Assembly: GCA_029983595.1 (NCBI GenBank)
Contig: JASBZD010000055.1
Coordinates: 1-8,063 of the forward strand
Source: Peptoniphilaceae bacterium
GTDB taxonomy: Bacteria; Bacillota; Clostridia; Tissierellales; Peptoniphilaceae
Length of the DNA: 8,063 nt
Direction of reading: 5' to 3'
Position numbers and translations under genes: made by a program. The notes beneath the pieces were generated by a model, which was not told the origin of the DNA, did not search any database, and worked only from the letters and a program-made list of their open reading frames with translations. Shown in pieces: positions 1-6,487 of this stretch (within the stretch, counting starts at the first letter, position 1; every line of letters begins with the position of its first letter).

Positions 1-2
1 TT

Positions 3-566
3 ATCAACAACAATAAAGAAGATTTTATATTTTATAACGCAGAATCTACTTGCGCTATTAAAGGGATCTGGAATTTTTCTATAATATATGAAAAACTAGC
101 ACAAAACTTATCAGAAAAAATTAGAGTTCCAAAGTATCTGGGAATTCCTTATGGAGAAAGCCAGTGTAAAGAATTAAAGAAAACAATCGGTATGGATATT
201 TTTTTAACCTTTAAAAACTTGGAATTAGAAAATACTAAATCCATAGGAATAATTTGTGGAATTACAAACGGAATAAAACTAAAACTATATTTAAAATCAA
301 TGCAAAACAACTTGGATATTAAAAAATATTTATATCTTCAAAATAAAGAAGATGTTAAAAATATGAACCCTATTGCAGAAAAATATCAGTTAAATATTTT
401 AACTGATAAGGAAGATATTTACAATATATCAAAGGACCATGATTGTTGGATAGGGGATCCAACATTTTTAGATATTATTAAATCAAAAAATCTGGGTGGA
501 AAATTTATTGACTTCCCTGATCCCCTATTAAGTGGTAAAAAATATTATGAAATGAGTCTTGTCTAA
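3..566 (+). CDS. Nitrogenase component 1-like oxidoreductase, C-terminal part (5' truncated by window edge)
   Basis: The frame is open from base 3 without a stop, so the gene begins before the window; the ATG at 192 is an internal methionine and has no ribosome binding site. About 187 residues are visible. The early part reads like the third Rossmann-type subdomain of NifD/NifK-like proteins: an NAESTCAIKG segment, an amphipathic helix, then a GIPYGESQ stretch where such proteins carry 'PxG' before the next helix. The end has a DHDCWIGDP segment followed by FIDFPDPLLSG, resembling the 'GDP ... lPH.a.SG' ending of nitrogenase-like proteins. Such proteins normally work with a NifH-type ATPase and iron-sulfur clusters in reductions. 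In non-diazotrophic Firmicutes their substrates are mostly unknown. The cluster-binding N-terminal half and any NifH partner are outside the window. The family call rests on pattern memory and is moderate; a truncated gene of unknown function is the safe reading. Confidence 0.5.
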   Translation: MNNNKEDFIFYNAESTCAIKGIWNFSIIYEKLAQNLSEKIRVPKYLGIPYGESQCKELKKTIGMDIFLTFKNLELENTKSIGIICGITNGIKLKLYLKSMQNNLDIKKYLYLQNKEDVKNMNPIAEKYQLNILTDKEDIYNISKDHDCWIGDPTFLDIIKSKNLGGKFIDFPDPLLSGKKYYEMSLV

Positions 567-573
567 TATGGGT

Positions 574-615
574 CTAATAACAACGAATAATACTTCATCT
601 TACTTATTAGGTTTT
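574..615 (+). terminator. Weak candidate terminator after the nitrogenase-like gene
   Basis: CTAATAA at 574-580 can pair with TTATTAG at 604-610, with a 23-base loop, followed by GTTTT. The stem is AT-rich and the loop is long, so it may be chance in this AT-rich spacer. It lies in the 71-base convergent gap between the truncated + gene and the - strand permease. No better terminator is visible for either gene. Confidence 0.25.
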
Positions 616-637
616 AATAAATATAATAGCTTTTAAA

Positions 638-1975
638 TTATCCTAAAATCCTAGGTCCAACAAATCCCCAAATTAGAACCCATACCCATACAAAAGCTAC
701 AGCTATCCACATTATTCTTAAACCATCTTTTGTATTTGTACTTCTAGCTATTCCCATTTGACCTGCAAAATTTGAAGTAGGGTACATTGAACCAGTTAGT
801 CTAGTTGCGGCTAAAATACAAGTAGCAAATACCGACATTGGAAGTCCTACATCAGAAGCTAGACCACCAAACATATCTGCAATAATTTTAATTTCTGCTA
901 CTGCAGCAGCCTCTATACCAAATCCACCTACGAGCGCAGCAGTAATATAAACTCCAAATGAGCCTGCAGCACTTGCTATACCGCCTAGGAAATCACCTAG
1001 AGCATCAAATCCGCCACCAGCAGCCACAAGTACTAATAGAACTTCAAGATTTATAAAAATAAGCAACATATCAAATTGAGATGCCATGCCCTTTGTCATA
1101 AAGCTAAGTGACTCTTCAGCCTTAAGATCGCTAAATAACGTAATTATTACAGCAAGTAAGATCATTACGATTAGAGCATAGTTTGTACCTTGTTTTGAAT
1201 ATACGCCATATCCTACTAATAATAAGAAGGATATAAAAAATGCGATAGTAGTTTTCTTAGCTTTAGAATCAATAATATGTTCATTACTAGTTGCTAAAAC
1301 TTCGGGCGGATATGTCTCAACTAATTCTAACTCTTTTCCTATTTTATTTGCCCCTATCCAAGTACCTGCAAGCCAAATAACTGAAAAAGGAATTACTGCA
1401 TAAAGCATAAGTTGTGCATAAGTCATTCCAGTTACTTCCATTGTAATAAGTGTAACTCCAGTAAGAGGCCCCACTATTAATCCGACTTCTCCAGCAGTTT
1501 TTAAAAGTACTCCTACTACTGTTGGGGGTACTCCTACAGCTGCCATCATAGGTACTAATATTGGGCCAAGTATCGCATTTCCGCCGCCTAGAGTACCTAG
1601 CATACCACATACTATAATTGAGCTGATAATTAATGTTATTTTAGCTTTAGTCTTTGTATTAACTCCTATTACCTGAACGATTAGATGGACTAACGTCTGA
1701 GTTACGCCAGTCTTATTCATTAAAACACCAAGTCCAGACCCAGCTATAATAATCATACCTATTAAAGCAGTAGTAGAGCCTAGGGCTTCATGATATACCT
1801 TAGCTAAAGTTTTTAAATCTAGACCTAGTATTATTACTGATAAAAATATACCAGCTAATAAACTTAATGTATTACTCTTTCCTCTAAATGCTAAAACTAT
1901 ATAGACTATTAGGGGAATTAAGGCGATTAAAGACGGTCCATGTATTAATGCAAATCTACCAAATTCTATCTCCAT
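638..1975 (-). CDS. GntP/IT-superfamily permease, probably importing an organic or amino acid
   Basis: This 445-residue integral membrane protein has about 10-12 hydrophobic segments, a typical length for secondary carriers of the GntP/DcuC/NhaC (ion transporter) type. Two similar halves are separated by a charged cytoplasmic loop at about residues 210-242. The first half carries a glycine-rich hairpin-like segment (GTLGGGNAILGPILVP, about 127-142). The second half carries a matching polar segment around TRLTGSMYPTSNFAGQ (391-406). Inverted-topology halves with such re-entrant loops fit the IT superfamily. The start is preceded by AGGAGAA on the minus strand. The gene lies 21 bp after the deacylase stop on the same strand, so the two are almost certainly co-transcribed. 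The substrate is then likely an N-acyl-D-amino acid, a D-amino acid or a related carboxylate, with H+ or Na+ as the driving ion. Membrane carrier is near certain; the exact family and substrate are not. Confidence 0.8.
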   Translation of the reverse strand: MEIEFGRFALIHGPSLIALIPLIVYIVLAFRGKSNTLSLLAGIFLSVIILGLDLKTLAKVYHEALGSTTALIGMIIIAGSGLGVLMNKTGVTQTLVHLIVQVIGVNTKTKAKITLIISSIIVCGMLGTLGGGNAILGPILVPMMAAVGVPPTVVGVLLKTAGEVGLIVGPLTGVTLITMEVTGMTYAQLMLYAVIPFSVIWLAGTWIGANKIGKELELVETYPPEVLATSNEHIIDSKAKKTTIAFFISFLLLVGYGVYSKQGTNYALIVMILLAVIITLFSDLKAEESLSFMTKGMASQFDMLLIFINLEVLLVLVAAGGGFDALGDFLGGIASAAGSFGVYITAALVGGFGIEAAAVAEIKIIADMFGGLASDVGLPMSVFATCILAATRLTGSMYPTSNFAGQMGIARSTNTKDGLRIMWIAVAFVWVWVLIWGFVGPRILG

Positions 1976-1996
1976 AATTTTTCTCCTATAATCAAT

Positions 1997-3568
1997 TTAT
2001 TTTCTAACCACGACTCCATTTTTCACATCAGTTTTTTCACCTTTAAAGATTGAACATTCTCCAGCTACAAACACATATTCTATTCCAGAAGGTTTTTGTT
2101 TTGAATCTTCAAATCTTGAGTTATCTGTAATTCTATCTACATCAAATACTGTAATATCAGCGATATTTCCAGCTTTTAGAATCCCGCGGTTTTTTATACC
2201 TATCATGCTTGCTGGAAGTCCAGTAGCTTTATAAACTGCAGATTCTATAGGCATTAGATTATGCTCTCTTACAGTTTGGAAAAACTTAGGAAATGTCCCA
2301 AAGTTTCGTGGGTGAGGGTTAAATTCTATATCATAATTAAAATCATCCCCATCAGATACTAAAGCTATATCTGTACGTCTCATAATATTTAAAATATCTT
2401 CTTCATTCATTGAAAAATAGACTGTAGCAGCTTCGCCTTTTGAATTTAATAAAACTTCAATAGCCGAATCTACTGGATTTTTATCTAATATTTCTGAAAT
2501 CTCAGCTAGAGTTTTATTATTTATATTTTCTAAAGTTCCATTACTATGAGTTATAAGTACTCTATCAGCACCGCCTCTATTTTTTAGTTCATTCTCAATA
2601 TCACTTATTAGTCTATCAGATCTTTCTTCTAGATTTTTAAGCATAGCCTCATTTCCGCCACTTAATGCCCAGCTCGGTACAAGTGCAGTAAGACCAGTAG
2701 AAGAAGCTTCATAAGGATATTGGTCAGCTGTAATATTTACGCCTTCAGATCTTGCGTCATCAATAAGTTTTAATAACTCATCTGAGCGACCCCACTGTGA
2801 AGTCCCCATAAGTTTTAAATGTGATACATGCACGTGAGCTTCTGATCTTCTGCCGATTTCTATCATCTCTTCCACAGATTCAAAAACCCTAGGCCCTTCA
2901 TTTCTTATATGAGCAGCAAGTATCGCATCATGTTTTTTTAAAACTTTTCCAAGTTCTACAAATTCGTCTAGATCTCCATAAGTACTAGGAGGGTAGATTA
3001 GTCCAAGGCTCATCCCAAATGCACCGCTATTAAGCTCATCTTCTAAAGATTTTTTCATAGCTTCCATTTCTTCATCTGTAGCTTTTCTATCCGCAAAACC
3101 CATTACAGATGCTCTTAGAGTCCCATGACCGATTAGAAGTCCGACATTTACAGAAAAATCATTTTTTAAAGATTCATCTACATAATCTTCAAAGTTATTA
3201 ATTTTTAGATTTTTATCAGTAGGAACCAGCTCGACAGTTCTAGAATAAAAGTTATTTATCTCATCTCTATAAGTGTCATTTGCTGGGAATAGGGATATTC
3301 CACAGTTTCCACCTATTTCAGTAGTTACACCCTGGTTAATATACGCTTCTCCGCCACCAAGATTTATAGCACTAGCATCAGAGTGGGTATGAATATCGAT
3401 AAATCCAGGAGCTATAACTTTTCCCTCTACATCGATTACGTTCTCTCCATCAAAATCAACTTTTTCTGTAAGTTCTGAAATTTTCCCATCTTTTATAATT
3501 ACAGAACCTATAAATGGTTTTTCACCAGTACCATCTACAATTAGTCCATTTTTAAGTATATAATCCAT
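1997..3568 (-). CDS. N-acyl-D-amino-acid deacylase (D-aminoacylase family amidohydrolase)
   Basis: This protein hydrolyses N-acyl-D-amino acids to a free D-amino acid plus a carboxylic acid, probably in the cytoplasm since no signal peptide is seen. The 523 residues follow the family plan: a small beta domain at the N terminus (to about 55), a metal-dependent TIM barrel, and the beta domain completed at the C terminus. Visible metal and catalytic residues are HTH after PGFID (H60, H62), the cysteine of GGNCG (C89), H220 in AHIRNEG, H250 in HVSHLK and D406 in SDGDD. HPRNFGTF follows at about 419-426. H220 and H250 fall at the same numbers as the metal ligands I recall for the Alcaligenes faecalis enzyme, while the acid/base Asp lies about 40 residues later, so there is an insertion between them. 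The bridging cysteine distinguishes this family from dihydroorotase-type enzymes with a carboxylated lysine. GGGAGGA precedes the ATG at good spacing. Which D-amino acid is preferred cannot be told. Confidence 0.9.
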   Translation of the reverse strand: MDYILKNGLIVDGTGEKPFIGSVIIKDGKISELTEKVDFDGENVIDVEGKVIAPGFIDIHTHSDASAINLGGGEAYINQGVTTEIGGNCGISLFPANDTYRDEINNFYSRTVELVPTDKNLKINNFEDYVDESLKNDFSVNVGLLIGHGTLRASVMGFADRKATDEEMEAMKKSLEDELNSGAFGMSLGLIYPPSTYGDLDEFVELGKVLKKHDAILAAHIRNEGPRVFESVEEMIEIGRRSEAHVHVSHLKLMGTSQWGRSDELLKLIDDARSEGVNITADQYPYEASSTGLTALVPSWALSGGNEAMLKNLEERSDRLISDIENELKNRGGADRVLITHSNGTLENINNKTLAEISEILDKNPVDSAIEVLLNSKGEAATVYFSMNEEDILNIMRRTDIALVSDGDDFNYDIEFNPHPRNFGTFPKFFQTVREHNLMPIESAVYKATGLPASMIGIKNRGILKAGNIADITVFDVDRITDNSRFEDSKQKPSGIEYVFVAGECSIFKGEKTDVKNGVVVRK

Positions 3569-3592
3569 CTTAATCCTCCCTATGTTTATTCC

Positions 3593-3608
3593 GTGAAATC
3601 CTTTTCAC
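3593..3608. promoter_or_regulatory. Perfect inverted repeat at the predicted start of the deacylase-permease transcript
   Basis: GTGAAA and TTTCAC form a perfect 6-bp inverted repeat around a 4-base centre (TCCT). On the minus strand it begins about 7 bases after the -10 box, so it covers the expected transcription start (about +1 to +16). A repressor bound here would block initiation. In RNA it could also form a short 5' hairpin 24 bases upstream of the start codon. The regulator is not encoded in the window. Confidence 0.45.
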
Positions 3609-3614
3609 AATTCT

Positions 3615-3643
3615 ATTATATTATATATTAACATATGAAACAA
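3615..3643 (-). promoter_or_regulatory. Sigma-70 type promoter of the deacylase-permease operon
   Basis: On the minus strand TTGTTT (complement of 3638-3643) and a perfect TATAAT (complement of 3615-3620) are 17 bases apart, the optimal spacing. The predicted start near 3608 gives a leader of about 40 nt carrying the inverted repeat and the ribosome binding site. Confidence 0.6.
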
Positions 3644-3694
3644 CTAACAGATATTTTAAAATAAATTATTTAAAGTTATTATTATTAGAAAAAA

Positions 3695-3703
3695 TGGTAT
3701 AAA
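3695..3703 (+). promoter_or_regulatory. Extended -10 promoter candidate for the TIM-barrel/ligase operon
   Basis: TGG followed by TATAAA (3698-3703) matches the extended -10 form TGnTATAAT. The expected -35 position holds only GTTATT, which is weak, as is common for extended -10 promoters. It is about 28 bases upstream of the start codon at 3731 and points away from the deacylase promoter; the two -10 boxes are about 80 bases apart. Confidence 0.4.
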
Positions 3704-3730
3704 TATATATAAAGTAAAAGGAGGTAGGAA

Positions 3731-4504
3731 ATGACTCTTAATACTAATGATGAGATGTATAATTATCTTGAAATAAATGAAAAAGTTGAAAAACAGCTTG
3801 AGAAGAAGAAAAAAATTATACCTAAAGCTGGAAAAAAAGAAAAGTTAATTAAGGTTCCCGAAATTATTTATCAATGTAGTGGAATAAATATTATGGGAAT
3901 TAGAATAAAGTCTTTTATTTTTACTACTGATGTGGCGATTATTAATAATAACAACGCTGGGGCGACTTTTGGGGTATATCCTTTTAAACCCCAGATAAGT
4001 GTAATGGATTCTGTAATAGAGGCTTCAAGTGCACCGGCTTTTGTGGGCGTTGGTGGTCGAAATACTACTGCAGCTAAATCTGTATATATGGCGATTAATG
4101 CTGAGTCTAAGGGGGCTTTTGGAGTAGTTTTAAATTCTCTTACAAAACTTGATGTAATTCGTGCTGTGGCAGAGGCTGTAAATATCGTAGTCGTTTGTAC
4201 GGTGGCGTCTGAATATGACGATTATTTAGCAAAAGTTAAAGCTGGGGCAGATATTATTCAGGTTAGTGGCGCCAAGAATACACCTGAAATAATAAAAAAT
4301 ATTAGACGAGATCTAGGTCCAGAGTTTCCTATTATTGCAACAGGTGGCCCTAATGATGAGACTATTTTACAGACGATCTTAGCTGGGGCAAATGCTATAA
4401 TTTATACACCACCTACATCGGCAGAACTTTTCTCAGAAAATATGGCTAAATATAGGGAAGAAAGTAAACTTAACTATGAGGCGAAAATGAAAGAAGAAAA
4501 ATAA
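3731..4504 (+). CDS. Conserved TIM-barrel protein of unknown function
   Basis: This 257-residue soluble protein alternates beta-strands and helices throughout its core. It ends with a pattern typical of phosphate-binding TIM barrels: AGADIIQVSG (171-180), FPIIATGGP (199-207) and AGANAIIYTPPT (218-229). This resembles the last three barrel strands of IMP dehydrogenase, nitronate monooxygenase or tryptophan/thiamine pathway barrels, where the two glycine-containing loops hold a phosphate. I see no FMN or catalytic cysteine signature strong enough to choose one. A GVGG motif at 106-109 follows an earlier strand. The first 40 residues are charged and lysine-rich and look like an extension before the barrel (which begins near KVPEIIYQCSGIN, 41-53). 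A full AAGGAGGT Shine-Dalgarno (3718-3725) fixes the start. It is the first gene of a likely operon with the ATP-grasp ligase 73 bases downstream, so a role supplying or processing the ligase substrate is possible but unproven. Confidence 0.65.
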   Translation: MTLNTNDEMYNYLEINEKVEKQLEKKKKIIPKAGKKEKLIKVPEIIYQCSGINIMGIRIKSFIFTTDVAIINNNNAGATFGVYPFKPQISVMDSVIEASSAPAFVGVGGRNTTAAKSVYMAINAESKGAFGVVLNSLTKLDVIRAVAEAVNIVVVCTVASEYDDYLAKVKAGADIIQVSGAKNTPEIIKNIRRDLGPEFPIIATGGPNDETILQTILAGANAIIYTPPTSAELFSENMAKYREESKLNYEAKMKEEK

Positions 4505-4577
4505 CTTGTTAAATTTTAATAACATTAGGGTAACTATTATTTAGTGATTTATTTCGCTATTAAGGAGTGATAAATTT

Positions 4578-5591
4578 ATGAAAGTAGCATTAGTTTATTC
4601 AGATTTGAATTATATACCAAAGCTAGTGTCTAAAGTTAATCCAGGTGGACCTATCCAAATGGAGAGGACAAAAAATAGTTTAAAAAATGCGTTAGAATGG
4701 GGCGGTCACGAAGTTTTTGAAGTTGTGGCTGATGTTAATATGCTAAAAAATATAGTAGATGAAGGCAATATAGATGTAATTTTTTGTCATTATATGCCTA
4801 TGCTTGATTTATATAATCAGGGAAATGTATTTGCTGCGTTAGAACTTTTGGGGATTCCTATGGTGGGATCTGGAATGTATACGCAGGCTGTGGCTTTATC
4901 AAAAGAGACATCTAAAATGCTTTTAAGAGAACATAATATACCAACTGCGAAATCACAGATTTTTATTACAGGTGATGAAGAATTAAAAGAAGAATTAAAA
5001 TCTAGTTTTCCATTATTTGTTAAACCTGAAGCAGAAGCCCAATCGGTTGGGGTACTTAAAAAATCGGTAGTTCATAATGAAGAAGAGATGAGAAATGTAA
5101 TTAAAGAACTTTTAGAAGTACTACATCCACCTATCCTAGTAGAGGAATATTTACAGGGACGTGAATTTACGATGGGAGTTTTAGAAGGAGAGACTCTAGA
5201 AGCTATGCCACCTATTGAGTTTATCTTTAAAGAAGATGATGAGATAAAATTTCAATCTGTGGAGAGAAAAGCATCTAATGACGTGCCTATCGAGATACCG
5301 GCTGATATATCAGATGAAAAAAGACAAGAAATGGAAGAAATCTCCAAAAAAGTCTTTAAAATATTTAGAGCAAAGGGATATTTTAGGATAGATTTTAGAG
5401 AAAATAGTAAAGGCGAGTTAAATGTAATAGAGGTAAATAGCATGCCGGGACTAGATGAAGGTAAGTCATTTTTTAACCGATCAGCAGTTGTAAAAGGCTA
5501 TAGTTATAATGAGCTGATAAATAAAATGGTAGAAAATGCAATAAAATATGACGATAAATCGCATAGAGATTTCCCAGTAGGAAAGTTCTAA
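4578..5591 (+). CDS. ATP-grasp ligase, D-Ala-D-Ala ligase-like (paralogue A)
   Basis: This 337-residue protein has the domain order of D-Ala-D-Ala ligase: an N-terminal Rossmann-like domain (1-100), then the ATP-grasp domains. Conserved core elements are LFVKP with the ATP lysine K149, LVEEYLQGREF (187-197) with the adenine-side glutamates, R270 and D272 in FRIDF, and E285/N287 in IEVNSMPG for the Mg ions. Several Ddl substrate features are absent. The GxSxExxVS motif near the N terminus is replaced by YSDLNYIPKLVS. The HGxxGEDG motif is replaced by CHYMPMLDLYNQGN (70-83). The serine two before V-G in SSVG is Q155, and the YDYEAKY segment is FQSVERK (225-231). An acyl-phosphate mechanism joining two small carboxyl/amino substrates is expected from the family, but D-Ala-D-Ala need not be the product. 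AAGGAG at 4562-4567 supports the start. No clear own promoter is seen, so it is probably co-transcribed with the TIM-barrel gene. Confidence 0.85.
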   Translation: MKVALVYSDLNYIPKLVSKVNPGGPIQMERTKNSLKNALEWGGHEVFEVVADVNMLKNIVDEGNIDVIFCHYMPMLDLYNQGNVFAALELLGIPMVGSGMYTQAVALSKETSKMLLREHNIPTAKSQIFITGDEELKEELKSSFPLFVKPEAEAQSVGVLKKSVVHNEEEMRNVIKELLEVLHPPILVEEYLQGREFTMGVLEGETLEAMPPIEFIFKEDDEIKFQSVERKASNDVPIEIPADISDEKRQEMEEISKKVFKIFRAKGYFRIDFRENSKGELNVIEVNSMPGLDEGKSFFNRSAVVKGYSYNELINKMVENAIKYDDKSHRDFPVGKF

Positions 5592-5601
5592 TCTGATATT
5601 T

Positions 5602-5648
5602 AACCAACTTTTAGGATTTTATCCATTTAAGTTGGTTTTTATATTTTT
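5602..5648 (+). terminator. Rho-independent terminator with nested hairpin
   Basis: AACCAACTT (5602-5610) pairs perfectly with AAGTTGGTT (5629-5637), and the 18-base loop contains a second stem, GGAT-TTT-ATCC. The stem runs into TTTTT and further T-rich sequence. It lies 10 bases after the stop of ligase A and closes that operon. Confidence 0.85.
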
Positions 5649-5658
5649 AATTTATGGC

Positions 5659-5664
5659 TATAAT
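5659..5664 (+). promoter_or_regulatory. -10 box of the CpXC-type gene
   Basis: A perfect TATAAT lies 27 bases upstream of the start codon at 5692, just after the terminator of the preceding operon. The matching -35 position (5636-5641, TTTTTA) is poor and overlaps the terminator T-run, so strength is uncertain. AAGGAG at 5680-5685 provides the ribosome binding site. Confidence 0.4.
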
Positions 5665-5691
5665 ATATATATTAGGATTAAGGAGATATAA

Positions 5692-6354
5692 ATGAAGGAT
5701 ATAGATATAGTAGTAACTTGTAACTATTGTGAAAAACAGGGAGAATCTCATGCATATACAATAATAGATGGAGATAAAAGTCCTACTCTTAAAGATATGG
5801 CGATAAATGGGATGTTATTTGAGTATAAATGTGATAACTGTGAAAAAGTAACGATTATTGATTTCCCAGTTAAATATGTCCAAGATAATGGAAACTTCAC
5901 TGTTGAATATACTACGGATTCACAAGAGTTTGATAATAGCTTAGATACCTATACAGAGGAATTTGAAGAATCTGAAGGGGGATTTGAAAAAGTTAGAAGA
6001 ATAGTTTCATCTCAAGAAGAATTATCAGAAAAAATTATAATTTATAATGCAGGACTAGATGATAAAGTAATTGAAATTTTAAAACTTATGTATGAAGTTT
6101 TCTATAAAGAAACTCATCCAGATAAGATTATTAAAGATGTATATTTTTCTACATTAAGTGGAAAAAACTCATTTTTATTCTTCTTAGAAGATGAACAAAG
6201 CGTATCTAAAAAAATCGACCCAGAGCTATATGATGCTTATGCTAAAAAATTAGAAAAACTAGAACTATCTCAAGACTTCGTAATCGATAGAAACTGGGCA
6301 TATAATGCATTACAAAATATTATGGTAATTGATAGTGTGGAGAATGCTAACTAA
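5692..6354 (+). CDS. CpXC-type zinc-ribbon protein of unknown function
   Basis: This is a 220-residue acidic cytoplasmic protein. The N-terminal ~65 residues carry two cysteine pairs, CNYC (C10, C13) and CDNC (C47, C50), about 33 residues apart, consistent with a four-cysteine zinc site. The order 'C..C, strand, PTLKDMAINGMLFEYKC, C..C, strand, PVKY' matches what I recall of the CpXC domain (usually C-P-x-C; the proline is missing in both pairs here). A glutamate-rich linker (about 85-100) joins it to a mostly helical C-terminal region that I do not recognise. There is no signal peptide or membrane segment. It stands alone between two terminators, with its own -10 box, and splits the two ATP-grasp paralogues. 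Nothing in the sequence ties its function to them. The function of the CpXC family is not established as far as I know. Confidence 0.65.
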   Translation: MKDIDIVVTCNYCEKQGESHAYTIIDGDKSPTLKDMAINGMLFEYKCDNCEKVTIIDFPVKYVQDNGNFTVEYTTDSQEFDNSLDTYTEEFEESEGGFEKVRRIVSSQEELSEKIIIYNAGLDDKVIEILKLMYEVFYKETHPDKIIKDVYFSTLSGKNSFLFFLEDEQSVSKKIDPELYDAYAKKLEKLELSQDFVIDRNWAYNALQNIMVIDSVENAN

Positions 6355-6369
6355 TTCATATAATTAACT

Positions 6370-6400
6370 AAGGAGGCTAGATTATAGCCTCTTTTTATTT
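6370..6400 (+). terminator. Rho-independent terminator after the CpXC-type gene
   Basis: GAGGCTA (6373-6379) pairs with TAGCCTC (6385-6391) around a 5-base loop (GATTA). A G-U and two A-U pairs can extend the stem, which is followed by TTTTTATTTT. It lies 15 bases after the stop codon. Confidence 0.9.
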
Positions 6401-6410
6401 TGTTATAATA

Positions 6411-6440
6411 TTGACTTTACTTAATAAAATATGATAAAAT
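6411..6440 (+). promoter_or_regulatory. Promoter of ATP-grasp ligase B
   Basis: TTGACT (6411-6416) is a near-consensus -35. The -10 is GATAAA at 6433-6438 (16-base spacer) or an extended TGA-TAAAAT at 6432-6440 (18-base spacer). Transcription would begin near 6447, leaving a leader of about 40 nt. An ATG at 6431, in frame with the ligase, lies inside this -10 region and so cannot be the translation start. Confidence 0.6.
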
Positions 6441-6472
6441 CAGTATGTGATTTACACCTAATTTTACATAAA

Positions 6473-6480
6473 AAGGAGGG
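6473..6480 (+). promoter_or_regulatory. Ribosome binding site that fixes the start of ligase B at 6488
   Basis: AAGGAGGG ends 7 bases before the ATG at 6488. The alternative in-frame ATG at 6431 has no such sequence. The protein from 6488 begins MKIALVY, aligning with MKVALVY of the paralogue. Confidence 0.9.
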
Positions 6481-6487
6481 ACAGTTT

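Noticed and set aside
192..566. Treating the first + gene as a complete 124-residue protein starting at ATG 192
   Set aside because: The frame is open back to base 3, the upstream residues fit the same domain, and there is no Shine-Dalgarno before this ATG.
568..636. 22-codon open frame just after the nitrogenase-like gene
   Set aside because: It is very short, has no ribosome binding site and overlaps a possible terminator stem; there is no support for translation.
1344..1610. 88-codon open frame on the minus strand inside the permease gene
   Set aside because: It is a shifted-frame shadow of the permease: its composition (runs of Ser, Asn, Tyr, Arg) is unnatural and it has no ribosome binding site.
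3658..3672. AAATAA-A-TTATTT palindrome in the divergent control region
   Set aside because: It is made only of A and T in an AT-rich spacer, so chance is the simplest explanation.
4505..4577. Separate promoter for ligase A
   Set aside because: TTGTTA at 4506-4511 has no -10 box at a workable distance, and the gap is short; co-transcription with the TIM-barrel gene is simpler.
5252..5443. 63-codon open frame opposite the ligase A gene
   Set aside because: It is an antisense shadow of the ATP-grasp coding sequence, with no start signals of its own.
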